The position numbers and the translations under genes are program-made. From NCBI GenBank assembly GCA_037042185.1, contig JAXQJY010000030.1:1612001-1676000 (forward strand): a stretch of 64,000 nucleotides of DNA, in the 5' to 3' direction. The DNA is from Sordariomycetes sp. S80-01Y. Taxonomy: Eukaryota; Ascomycota; Sordariomycetes. This document shows, piece after piece, positions 50,080 through 60,626 of the stretch (its first letter is position 1; every line of letters begins with the position of its first letter). The notes beneath the pieces were generated by a model. The model ran no database searches, was not told the DNA's origin, and saw nothing but the letters and a program-made list of their open reading frames with translations.

Positions 50080-52079
50080 GTGAATGGGATTGCCGATTTG
50101 GAGATTGTATATTTAGAAGACTGTATAATATCTATAAGGATATGTCAACGGCTCAAGGCTGTCCCTGGGTTCGGATTGTCCTACTTCTTTTGCCAGCTGT
50201 AATACCCTCAGATGACCGCTATTAAGGTACCTAGGTACGCAGGCGTGTATGCGATGCTGTGGCAATACTGCTTCGCAGCCCAAGATGTCGCAGGCGCAAT
50301 ATTTTCGCAAATTACACCTCCCCCCTACCTGGACACGCAATGTTCCGATGCAGAGACTTTTAATACTCCATGATTAGAGAAGCTAGTAGGGTGACTTCGG
50401 AAACAGCTTTCTGTGAATGCTGCCTGGCGTCCAGCCGTAGGGTAGCTCAGGGGTAGAAAGTCACGATGCTTGGTGGAGGTCAAAAAGTCCGTTTCGCGCA
50501 ATAAGTTGGTCCCCAGACCTTGCATCTGGAGCGTGCCTCTAATGATGACACAAGCTCGATGTTTTTGCCTTTGCTATTGACTCTATGGCTCTGATCCAAG
50601 CCCCCACGCGCAACCGGCCGAGGTAGCTTGAGCTTGAAAAGCTCTGAATACGAGATTTGAAAGCGGATGTCGTCTCGGTGCAGTAGTCAAGCATACGCAA
50701 GACCCCTCCTTTACGTACCAGGTGACATGATGTTGCATATCGGCGGCTTGAACGCGCATACACACAGTGCACCCAACTTCGAGTTATCTTAGGACATTTG
50801 TCCAAAGTCCACGACGACGTCGTCTCGCAGAAGCGATGTCGTACAAGTCACTACGTGGGGACTACCGTCTACCGGCAGTGCGATCGTTCAAGCATCCTTA
50901 CCCAGAAAGGTCTAGCGATGAGCAAGGGATGCACTCCAGTGGTCCGTGCCCACGCGTTCCGGTCCAAGCGTTCCGTGGCCTCACCAAATTTCGGGGATCG
51001 AGACTTGCGACGAGACGATTCCAACTCAATTCCTCAGAACGGCGTACCAAAGCCCGTGAAGAGGTTGGTTGTGGCAGATGGAAAGACGATAGGAGACATT
51101 CCATCTCGGAGAAGCCACGCGTTTCACGTTTGACGGGAAGGAGATGGCCGTGAGCCGGCTCTCCTTGCATCACCAAGATGATCAATCTCCCGAGGGGTTA
51201 GGTACCTTAGGAGCCCAGAGCTCCCAAGCTCCCAAGCTCACTCTGCACAGTGATATTGCTACCGTTGTGCACGTTCTGTCCTCATCCCTCAGGGTCTGTG
51301 ATTACGGCCAGGCATCTTGTGACCAATCGAACGGCAGAAAAGGGGGTGTCCTGCTGTTAGCGACCTGGCTCTCCCCAGAACACTGGCAGCACTGGGCCCC
51401 TGAGCGCCATTCCCAAATGGGACTAGCTCTGGGTAGCCCCTTTTGCTTTTTGGCGGGGCGGCTGCCAATTGCCAGCGCTTCTGCTCCCTGGACGCTTGTA
51501 CGCCGTCCCCTATCGCACCGCAGCAAAATTTCCCCTTCCCCTGCGCCTGCCGCTGCTGTGTCTCGTCCCTGCTCGGCCTGCCCTGCCCCTAAACTTTCTG
51601 CTGGACCTTCACACCTGACCTCACTTTTCCCAACTTCTCTTCCAGTCGTCTCTTTATCCCGCCCATCATTGCTACTTCCTCGTCGACTGATTGTGCGCCA
51701 ACCTCGGGCCCTTCGTCGACTCTTCGTTCCTGGCCGTTTCTGCTTTCCGCGAATCATTTATTGGGAACCTGACGCGTTAAAGTGTTCGATTCCCTCCCTT
51801 GGTACGTCCCCTGACTTGAGCATCTGTGAACCTCGTCTCGCCACGGCGGGTGCCAACGTCGAATGCGCTGTGAAGGGCTCTTGCTAGTAGCATTCTCTGC
51901 TTCAGCTTGCCAGAAACGGTTGCTTTTCGGGCGAAGGGCCTCTGCGAGGACAACTACAGAGCGGCGTCGCTCCTCTCCTGAATCCCAACGAGCAACGTGG
52001 CTGACCTCCCTAATCAAGATCTCGCGCTTTCCTACCACACGTATTTCCAGTCCGGCCGACCGCTCTTTATACATTCGAT
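50080..52079. other. long intergenic region upstream of the septin gene
   Basis: About 2 kb. The right-hand 600 bp (51500-52079) are strongly CT-rich, typical of a fungal promoter and long 5' leader. Open frames of 128 and 247 codons on the plus strand (50767-51153, 51144-51887) overlap minus-strand frames and are Ser/Pro/Arg-rich translations of the pyrimidine tracts, so I do not call them genes. A leader intron is possible but not resolved. Confidence 0.5.
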
Positions 52080-54270
52080 ATGGGTATGTTTACTCTTTCT
52101 TACAATGGTGTTGTCGCATGGCAGATGTGAGCCAGGGGCGCAGACAGGCAAGAGGCGCCAACCACGACCACGAGGGCAATGCAGCACCATCTCCCGACTT
52201 TGACTCGTTGTTGTCTCCCACAGCAAGCATCGACTCGATAGCACGACTCCACTCGTTCAATCGCCATCTACCCTTTCTTGGTTCTTCCTTTTTTGGTCCT
52301 GTTCGGTCTCGGAAGCATCACTCGCAACAAGCAATACGCTCATTTGCACAGCTACCTTATCTGCCAGCCATGAACAACATGGTCAACCGAGTCAAGGCTC
52401 GTACCCGAAGCATTCAGTTTGACAAGAACATCCTCGGCGAGTCCATGGCTATGATGGGCAACCAGCCAATGCCCAATAAGCGCACTAGCAGCCTTGTCTT
52501 GGGCCAGGAGAACGCGGAGCCAGCATCGCCCAGCACGCAACCATCGGCCGCCGTTCGACGCTACAAGAGCATGCTTGAAGTCGAGGATCCGCCCAAGATT
52601 GAAGCTGCTGAGCCGATGTCGTTCGACGAACTCTACGCTGAGCCTATCAATACCACGCCACCGGCGCAGTTGAAGGCAGAAAAGTCAAGGCCTACCAGGA
52701 CTCGTGCTACCGACACCGCGTCCGAGAGCAAAGCAAAGCACAGCAGAGAGAACACAAGCCATGCCCAGGAGAGAACCGACGAATCAACCAGTCTGCGCCG
52801 CCCTGCCTCTGCCACTAACATATATATCTCATCATGCAAATGACGATACATGTGCTAACTTCTTCATAGCTACCGCCACCGACGCCCCGCCCGCTGTGGC
52901 TCCTTCGTCTCCCGGGCAAGATGGCGACCTCATGGAGTCCGTCCAGGGTGTTCCGGTCTCTGACCCTACCACTCTCCCGCCTCCTTCGACTCCCGCTCCT
53001 GCTGAGAACCACAACATTGTCCGCAGGAAGCTGACTGGCTACGTTGGTTTCGCCAACTTGCCCAACCAGTGGCACCGCAAGAGTGTTCGCAAGGGATTCA
53101 ACTTCAACGTCATGGTCGTTGGTGAATCTGGTCTGGGCAAGTCTACGCTGGTCAATACCCTCTTCAACACCTCTCTCTACCCTCCCAAGGAGCGCAAGGG
53201 GCCTAGCCTCGACATCATTCCCAAGACTGTGACTATCCAGTCCATCAGCGCCGACATTGAGGAGGCCGGTGTTCGTTTGCGCCTTACTGTGGTCGACACT
53301 CCCGGCTTCGGCGACTTTGTCAACAACGATGAGTCGTGGCGCCCCATTGTCGACAACATTGAGCAGCGCTTCGACGCCTACTTGGACGCCGAGAACAAGG
53401 TCAACCGCATGAACATTGTTGACAACCGCATCCACGCTTGCGTGTTCTTCATCCAGCCCACTGGCCACTCCCTGAAGCCGCTCGACATCGAGGTGATGCG
53501 TCGCCTTCACACCAAGGTCAACCTGATCCCTGTCATTGCTAAGTCTGACACCCTCACCGACGAAGAGATCACTAGCTTCAAGTCAAGAGTAAGTCCTATA
53601 GATGCCCTTTCATGTTCCCATGCTGACTTTGTAGATCCTCTCCGATATCAAGTACCATGGTATCCAGATCTTCGAGGGCCCCCGATACGAGCTCGACGAC
53701 GAGGAGACGATCGCCGAGAACAATGAGATCATGTCCAAGGTTCCCTTCGCTGTGGTTGGTGCCACCAACGAGCTGAAGACTCCCGACGGCCGCCAAGTCC
53801 GTGGCCGTGAGTACCCCTGGGGTATCATCGAGGTCGACAACGAGGAGCACTGCGACTTTGTCAAGCTGCGCCAGATGCTCATCCGCACCCACATGGAGGA
53901 GCTCAAGGAGCACACCAACAACCTGCTGTACGAGAACTACCGTACCGACAAGCTGATCGCCATGGGCGTCTCGCAAGACCCCAGCGTTTTCAAGGAGGTC
54001 AACCCAGCTGTCAAGCAGGAGGAGGAGCGCGCCCTGCACGAGCAGAAGCTCGCCAAGATGGAAGCCGAGATGAAGATGGTATTCCAGCAGAAGGTCGCCG
54101 AGAAGGAGAGCAAGCTGAAGCAGTCCGAGGAGGAGTTGTACGCTCGTCACAGGGAGATGAAGGAGCAACTCGAACGCCAGCGTATGGAGCTGGAGGACAA
54201 GAAGCAGCGCATCGAGAGCGGGCGGCCGCTGGAGAAGGAGGGCAAGCGCAAGGGTTTCTCCCTGCGATAA
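52080..54270 (+). CDS. CDC3: septin of the CDC3/AspB group
   Basis: Preferred exons are 52080-52083 (ATGG), 52870-53588 and 53635-54270, giving 452 aa beginning MATATDAPPAVAPSS. Septins form hetero-oligomeric GTP-binding filaments at septa, hyphal tips and branch sites. The GTPase motifs are G1 GESGLGKST (86-94), G3 DTPG (144-147) and G4 AKSD (225-228). The flanking sequence RRKLTGYVGFANLPNQWHRK is characteristic of the CDC3/AspB class. A polar coiled coil of about 75 residues ends the protein (EEERALHEQKLAKMEAEMKM onward). Intron 1 would be 786 nt, exceptionally long here, and contains a 222-codon open segment (52125-52790) whose inclusion keeps the frame and would add an N-terminal extension. 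The first exon is inferred from its GTATGT donor and matching phase; the core from 52990 on is certain. Confidence 0.9.
52125..52790 (+). other. candidate cassette exon inside septin intron 1
   Basis: Between a possible acceptor (GCATGGCAG, ending 52124) and a weak possible donor (GTCTGC, at 52791) lies a 666-nt stop-free segment in phase 1 on both sides, so it can be included or skipped without changing the septin frame. The predicted peptide is basic and Ser-rich, and includes NMVNRVKARTRSIQFDKNIL and VRRYKSMLEVEDPPKIEAAE, which look like real protein. The reading frame runs on to TGA at 52841-52843. Alternatives: an alternative first exon starting at ATG 52118 or 52372, a separate small gene, or a chance open frame. 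Confidence 0.4.
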
Positions 54271-55430
54271 GCAGCCTCTATCGTTATGACGGCCCGCCTT
54301 CTTCTGCTTTCCCCGCTTTCCACGATCTATGTCTGCGTTCCATGATGCCCATACAATACCAGCCCGACGCCTCTCTCTTCCTTTCGATTCTTCTTCGACC
54401 CTTTTCGGCTCTTTCTCTCTAATTGCACAATCCTCCTAATCACGAGGCGGAGAAAAAGCTCGTCTCGACAGGCGAGCCATCAAAAGATATTTACGAACAT
54501 GGTCACGCAGCCTGGGGAGGTGCAGACTGCAGAACGCGCAAGCGTGGCGTCGCGATGGAAGTCTTCGCCTGACTGATTCTTGGAACACACTGAGCGTATT
54601 TGATCCTCGCAATCTGCACCAGGTGGTTCTTTGGAGAACAAGGGATGGAGCGATCCGGCGATCAGGGGTTGTCGTCGGCGGTCGACTCGGCGCAGGAGAC
54701 CGTCACCACACGTGTTGAACACACTCGTATACATGGTTTCCTTTTTTTCTTAATCTATCGACTCGGAGGAGAGCATTACCACGCTGGTCTCGGCGGGAGG
54801 GAGAACGGGCGAAGACCAAAACTGTTGTATTTTAGCTGTGTAGCCGGGACACACTGCTCATTGTCTCGATGCCAGGTGTCGACTCGTTGCGTATTTCTTT
54901 AGCTAGTTTGATTTATGTGTCTTCCTACAAAGCTCTGTGCTAGTGACATGCCGCGTCGGGTGAGGTTGGTCATTAATCCCTCGTCTGGCTTTGTGGCGGA
55001 CTGTGCCAAATTGTTTGTAGTTAGATAGTTTCCAACTTCGTAAATGTCAGTTCTGGCGGCTTCTGCGTCGTGAACAGGGGACTCAAACCCCAACTTTAAA
55101 TCATCTGAGGAATTTGGCCTACGATTTCCATGCTCCCTATTCCAGGGTGGCCTGAGCGTGGAGGAGGTCGAGAAGGATTCGTCGAGTTGTGGTCCTCCGA
55201 CCTACTTCCCCCGTTCCAAGTTGGATGTTCCACAGGCGTGGTCTTACCATCTTCGGCCTGGGGACGAGGAAAGATATAGTGAAAACTTATAACCATCAAG
55301 GGTTCATAAGAAGTTGAATATGGACTTCGTGAGGTAATTGCTAGTCTGTTCGCGAGATACTGGTTCTTAGTGGTCCGAGCCTTGTGAGGGTTCAGGAGTG
55401 TTGGCCACCCGTAGCAGATTCAACCACAAC

Positions 55431-55475
55431 AGTACACCCTGAAACAATACACCCTGAAGCAGTACACCCTGATAC
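55431..55475 (+). repeat. three tandem copies of a 15-bp unit
   Basis: AGTACACCCTGAAAC, AATACACCCTGAAGC and AGTACACCCTGATAC follow each other. In the plus frame they encode the repeated pentapeptide (V/I)HP(E/D)(T/A) within a 79-codon open frame (55384-55623). The frame has no other support as a gene. Confidence 0.75.
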
Positions 55476-55649
55476 ATTAGAGCAGGACTGTCGAAGTTAT
55501 GGTGGAAGCCAGGGTAAGTTATTCCCTTCCCAAGTGATCCAGCACCCATGTACTAAGACCAAAACCACGGAACCGGGCGGATGTTATTATACTACTACCA
55601 GCGGGGGTAGACCCAAATGCTAGGCCTTTAGTGGCTACCATCATAGCGC

Positions 55650-55850
55650 CCAACATCAGTTAGTAAACATGACCCACCAAAGGCTAAATGCCAGACGCCA
55701 GATAGTGATATTGACCTCGAGCGTCTGAATACAAGCGCCTGTACCGCTACGCCAGATCCGCATCGTCTGATCGAGCGACGCTGATACTAGAAGCGCGGAG
55801 TCGCGCGAGAAGGCTACCGAGCGAACCCAGTGGGTATGGTACTCGAGCGT
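55650..55850 (-). pseudogene. relic of a WD40-repeat protein, NLR/HET-E type
   Basis: Read on the minus strand from about 55850, the sequence gives TLEYHTHWVRSVAFSRDSAL, then VSASLDQTMRIWRSGTGACI and QTLEV. This is one nearly complete WD40 blade of the kind tandemly repeated in fungal NACHT/NB-ARC-WD40 (HET-E, HNWD) proteins, with the GH-like start decayed to YH. A stop interrupts the frame just before it. After LEVNITIWRLAF a one-base shift restores a readable tail (GGSCLLTDVGRYDGSH), similar to the segment following the last blade in such proteins. No upstream NACHT or further blades are detectable, so this is a fragment left by deletion or decay. Confidence 0.7.
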
Positions 55851-56012
55851 TCACCACATCCTCTGCGTGTTCTTTTGTGGATATGCGTGCGAATTGCGGG
55901 ATAGAGGTCACAACCAAGTACAGCAAACAATCCATGTAAACGAGCCAGCCATGTCTTGAAGTTGACTAGACATCAAATTCCAAATTCGATAGATTCATGA
56001 AAACCAAAGAAG

Positions 56013-59000
56013 CTAGATATCCTCTGGAACCTCGATCTCTTCTCCTCCAACCATCCTGCTTTGTGTTTCCCTTGCCGCTGCAATGGTCCGGATCAAATCC
56101 TCATGCTCAATACGAGAACTACCCAATGTGGGATACGAACCAGACCGCGACATTAACTTTGGAGGCTCCTGAGCTAAATGCGCGGCTCTTGGGGGGGTGT
56201 TTGCACTCGGCATGTTGTGGTTCGTTGACCCGGTCTCGATGGGTCGCTGAGCTGCGATCTCCGAGGGCACAGGTGTTTCCTTCTCCTTATCCAAAGAAGT
56301 TTCGGCAAGCAAACAGGCATTGTCTCCATCCAGATTGAACTGGAACCATTCATCGCCCGTAGTGTTAACCCCCAGCGGGGCCGCGGGGCCATTCACCACG
56401 GGCTGGGGAGCAACCGGCCAGGTCCGTCCTGTCGCAAACCGCCAGTCAGCAGTTGGCTGCGCCTGAAAAAAGGCATTATTGCCTGTATATGAGCCTTCTG
56501 GTGCCATTCCCTGCGTTTGTGGGGATACGAGAGATGGTATGTTCGGGGGAGTGGGAGTTCGTGCGACGACGGTGCACCTGGTTAGATTCAACTGAAGGGT
56601 CGTCCTGTTTAGACGCGCTTTAACAAAACCGAGAACTTCAGCTTGCTTCCCGAACGAAGTGTGAGCTCCAAGGTACTGTTTAGCCTTGGTCTCCATTGAG
56701 CTCCACAAATCTCTGCAAGATTGGAAGTGCAATTCCAAGAGTGCAACAACGGCTGTCGTTCTCACTATAGTCTCGAGGATGCCCGTACTCATTGACTTTG
56801 GCGTATCAATGATATCATTAGGGCACTCTGCCATCAGGGAGGGCAAAAAGGCTTCCAAGTGCGTGCCGAGGACGTCTTCCATGGTTATTGATTCGCCGGC
56901 TAAGCCTTGGGTCTTGTCGATGAACTGCCCAGATGCTAGTTGGAGTGGAAGAAGAAGCCTGATGAGCTCACGCTTCGCATTCTCCATTGGATCTGCCGTG
57001 AGAATAGGATTTGCAAATCTGATGGACGGGGCAGCGGAAAGATTGTTCTGGGGAGCTTCGGCAAACGAGAAGATGCTTGCTGTTGACCTATTGGTTTGTT
57101 AGTAAAGCTAGAACATAAATGTGGCAAATAGGAAAAGAGGACAGGGGAAAATGAATTTGGAGATACATCTAAGGTCGTGAAGATGCGGAAGCCAAGAGTC
57201 CGAGTTCTAAACGGCAACTTACGTCTTATTCGATTTTTCCGATCGCTTTCTGCTTTCTGGCTCCTTCTTCAGCACGGATTCCCTTTTCCTCTTCGCCTCG
57301 GCCTCTTTAGAGCCCCACGCAGATTTCATCTTACGCAGGGGTGTTGAGAGTGTTGAGCCTACAAGCCCCTCACCATCGTTCGGTAGCAAGGGCGATGAAA
57401 ATCCAGATTCCCGACTAGCGTTCGCCCAAGTAGGCATTGGAGAACCGTATAGCCCTGATGAGGGGAAATTTCGATAGCTCTGGGAGGCTTTTGGCTTTGA
57501 TGGATCAACAATGTTGACATCACGTACCACAGCTGTCCCGAAATTGTGCCCTTCACGATTTTGTGTTGACTCTGACTGCCCCGTGTTAGACTCTGGTTCG
57601 GAATGTGATATGTTCCCGCGACTGGAAACACTTCGATTTTCTCGAGACCCGCGGTTAGCATTGTCTCGAGTAGAATTGCCACCACCTTGACCCCCATCTC
57701 CCGGATTGTAGTCATCATCGGAATCGTCATTGTCGTCAGGTCGATGTCCATTATTCCCATCAGGGACTGTGTCAGATTCGTCGCTTTCGGATTCACTGCT
57801 CTCGTTCCCTGAACTGACCCGTTCAGCGAGTTCTGCTATCCGATGGATGGCATTCTGGTCTCCTTGGGGGCGCAAAAGATCCAGTATCCTGTCTTGACCA
57901 GCTGTCCTTCGAGTCTCTTCCTGATCCCCATCCAAGAAATCATCTTCCTCTATTTGGTATTCGTTGGCGTGCAGCTCTATTGCAACGAAGCTTGTCCACT
58001 CTGAGACCAGTGACCACCTGCAGCCGAGCTTTTCTCCTTCAACTTTTGTCCGCCGGCGCTCCTCCTCGGAGCCTATGGCTGGGGCGTCGGGCCCCTCATG
58101 GATTTTACCTTCGCCGCGCTCGAGGTCACCAAGAAGAGCCCGAGCTGCGAATTTATGAATCGTAGTGTCTGGTCTCTCAAGAACTGTGAATGGGACTTCT
58201 ACGGACTCATTGTTGATTCCTGGTTGGGAACAAGTAACCAACACCGTTCGAGGGGTGTTACTCTCGTGGCCGTGATTCAGTAGAAAAAAGACACGGTTTC
58301 TCATAAATGGACTGAGCCGCGATATGTCGTGAGGTGACTGAAGAACGTTGTCGTCCGAATCATGTGAAAGATGGACTATAGATATCAGTGAAGGCCTGGC
58401 ACAGATTTTGCCCATGCATTAATTAGGTGCAGGTGGTGGTTATCACTTACCTTCATCGGCCTGTTCTTCCCAGTCAAAAGCAACAGAGATTGGGAAAACA
58501 TGATTCTCTTTTGCAGCCTCAAGGACTGCGAGTATGCTCCCTTCCCAGCCCCCCTGGCTTGCTGTGTGTATCACCTCCGCGTATCCGCCGCCTGCCTTGG
58601 CTATACCTTCGACAAGCTCATGCGACACAGTGTTGCCAATTCCAACTGAAAAGAAACGAACTCGTCCTTCGGTCTCCACCCTGGTCCGTTTGACTAATTC
58701 AATGGTCTCATCAAGGTCCCAAATCTGGCCGTCTGTGAGGACGATGATGTCCGTGTTTGTGAATCCGCCTCGGCTCACGAGCACTTTTTTCAGTGTCTCG
58801 CGCAGCTCCGTTCCTCCAAGATTAGACTGGAATGCTCTAGAGACATGTGATTCTGCTGTTAGGCGGGTAGCTGCCCCATATGCTTGCGAATGAGGCCAAA
58901 GTGAGGTACAGCTAGTACCGAAACTCCAGATGTTGAAGCTGCAACCTGATGGAAGTGCGGCTAAGAAGAACGCCATGGCCTTCTTCAGAGCATCTATTTT

Positions 59001-60110
59001 GTCTGACATCGAACCAGATCTATCAGCTATGAATATGATCTCGCCACCAGGATATTCTCTCGAAGGACCTAGCAAATATTTGGGCGGAACTGTGAGCATG
59101 ACGGCAGACTGGCCGGGAATGTCCGGATGCCTTTCAAGGCATGCGAATGGTCTATCCGGGGTTACTGATGACTCCGTGCAAAGACTCAAGGTAAAATCCT
59201 GTTCCAAATAGTGTGTTTCTTCGTGGAGCTTGACAGTTGCGCACCTGGCATCTCGCGTCATGCGGTTGTCGACGAAGTCGAACCATCGTTGAGGCGTTGC
59301 GACACCAATCTGGATATCTGCATTGAGATGTGAGGGAGATGTCAGAGATCGAATGTCAGTCGCAGCCAGAACATCCACAGAGATAGACAGCTTCTTCAGA
59401 TTGGCACTGCGCCCAAGCAGGTGGGCGATATCCCTCGGCGGCGTACCGTACCGTGGGGCGATGTAATAAGGGAGCGTAAATGTCATCCGGGCCTGCCCGT
59501 CGACAGCTTCAAAGCCATGCTTCAGCAATGCAATGAAGGACAAGGTCGCTTTCAGTCGAGTGCGGGCTGGGAGGTTTCCAATGGTGGTTGTAAAAAGCTC
59601 CTGGGAATTCTGATCTAGAAGACCTGCCGTTTGGTCTTGATCGACGGCTCCCTGGAACGTTGCTTGCGCCTCGCTCTTGGGCCTTACTTCCCCAATCAAG
59701 ATTTTATCCGCCCCGATGCGGCAAGAAAAGTCGACCACAGTGCTCTCGGGAGGGAGCGGGAATGTGTAGCTAGCTTTTGGAATAAGACTGTTGGTGTCGT
59801 TGACGAACAGCTGCGTGACCGTGACTTTGGCCGTGTCGTGGGTGATAGTCGCATTCACCGAGACAGAGATAGGAGGCAAAAATCCGTCATCTCTCGTGAC
59901 TCCCAGCGCATCGTCCGCCCGCTGAGGAAACAAGAAACTTTCGTCCTCGGGTTGTTGGGCTTGCCATGCTTGTGGGTTCCATTGGTTCAGAGCGTCATAT
60001 CTGGCGTGATTCACTCTGGGTTCAAGTGGCTCCTGGTACGCATGGTAGTGACTCTGCGGAGGAGGAGGCTCCCTGGGATCGTAGACTATGCCCGGAAAAC
60101 TAACTACCAT
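56013..60110 (-). CDS. VIT and von Willebrand factor A domain protein
   Basis: Exons are 58451-60110, 57223-58375 and 56013-57087 on the minus strand (introns of 75 and 135 nt, phases 1 and 2), giving 1295 aa. It starts MVVSFPGIVYDPREPPPP. A VIT domain (about residues 78-210; ATITHDTAKVTVTQLFVND, YTFPLPPESTVVDFSC) is followed by a vWA domain (about 355-530) with an intact MIDAS motif DRSGSMS at 363-369 and the later Thr and Asp (GGTELRETL; IIVLTDGQIWDLDE). This pairing resembles inter-alpha-trypsin-inhibitor heavy chains and vault PARP-like proteins; fungal members are cytosolic-looking and uncharacterised. The C-terminal 750 residues include an acidic Asp/Asn/Gly-rich stretch and a helical region (QLASGQFIDKTQGLAGESIT). 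No signal peptide is evident from the chosen start; an upstream in-frame ATG (60398) would add a hydrophobic leader, but the first ATG of the conserved region is preferred. Confidence 0.85.
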
Positions 60111-60626
60111 GTTGTATAGGTGTACACTTTTCGGTGCTGGCGGAGTTGAACTTGAAAGAAACGGCCGCGAGAATGATGATGCTTTTCTTAGCCCCTTCCC
60201 GTGAGGGGATTTATATGGCTGGATGTCACTGACCCTCGGATGCCTTGTGCGAACCGGTATGCGAGCCAAATGCACAGAAGCTAGGCATCTCAGCACCAAC
60301 GCCGCGTGCAGCAGCCACTGCATTGCCTCCCACACTATTCGGTGATGGCAATGTTTGGGACCAATCGCGTTGTCAAGGTCTGAAACAAGGCAAATCACCA
60401 GTGAAAGCCGTCTTCAGCGCCAAGGCAGACTTGACATGAAGAGCGGCGCAGGCATGTCTAGTCGTGTGATTCTTGCTGGTCTGGCTGTTCCGACGTAACT
60501 TGTGATTTCTACTTCTAACATATGTGTTTGGGCGAAGGCTACACGACAGCACTGAGACCAAGGCGAGTTGCATGCAAGAGACCAAGGGCGGCCATATCTG
60601 CTCTACCATCGCGAAGCCGACGTACC
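60111..60626. promoter_or_regulatory. divergent upstream region of the VIT-vWA and orphan genes
   Basis: The 516 bp between the two start codons serve both genes. If either starts at an upstream in-frame ATG (60398 minus, 60522 plus) the gap shrinks. No specific site is recognised. Confidence 0.45.

Larger units (their letters stand above)
54271..56012. other. intergenic region holding a repeat and a WD40 relic
   Basis: About 1.7 kb between the septin stop and the VIT-vWA stop. The left part is the septin 3' UTR and terminator. A 15-bp tandem repeat (55431-55475) and a minus-strand WD40 remnant (about 55650-55850) are listed separately. No intact gene is seen; minus-strand open frames of 60-67 codons at 54899-55299 have no recognisable domain. 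Confidence 0.5.

Noticed and set aside
51144-51887. A 247-codon plus-strand open frame upstream of the septin gene.
   Set aside because: Its Ser/Pro/Arg-rich translation comes from CT-rich promoter and leader sequence, and a 151-codon minus-strand frame overlaps it.
55065-55095. A tRNA T-arm-like stretch (GGGTTTGAGTCCCC on the minus strand).
   Set aside because: No matching acceptor stem, D-arm or anticodon arm at the right distance; the hairpin is probably chance.
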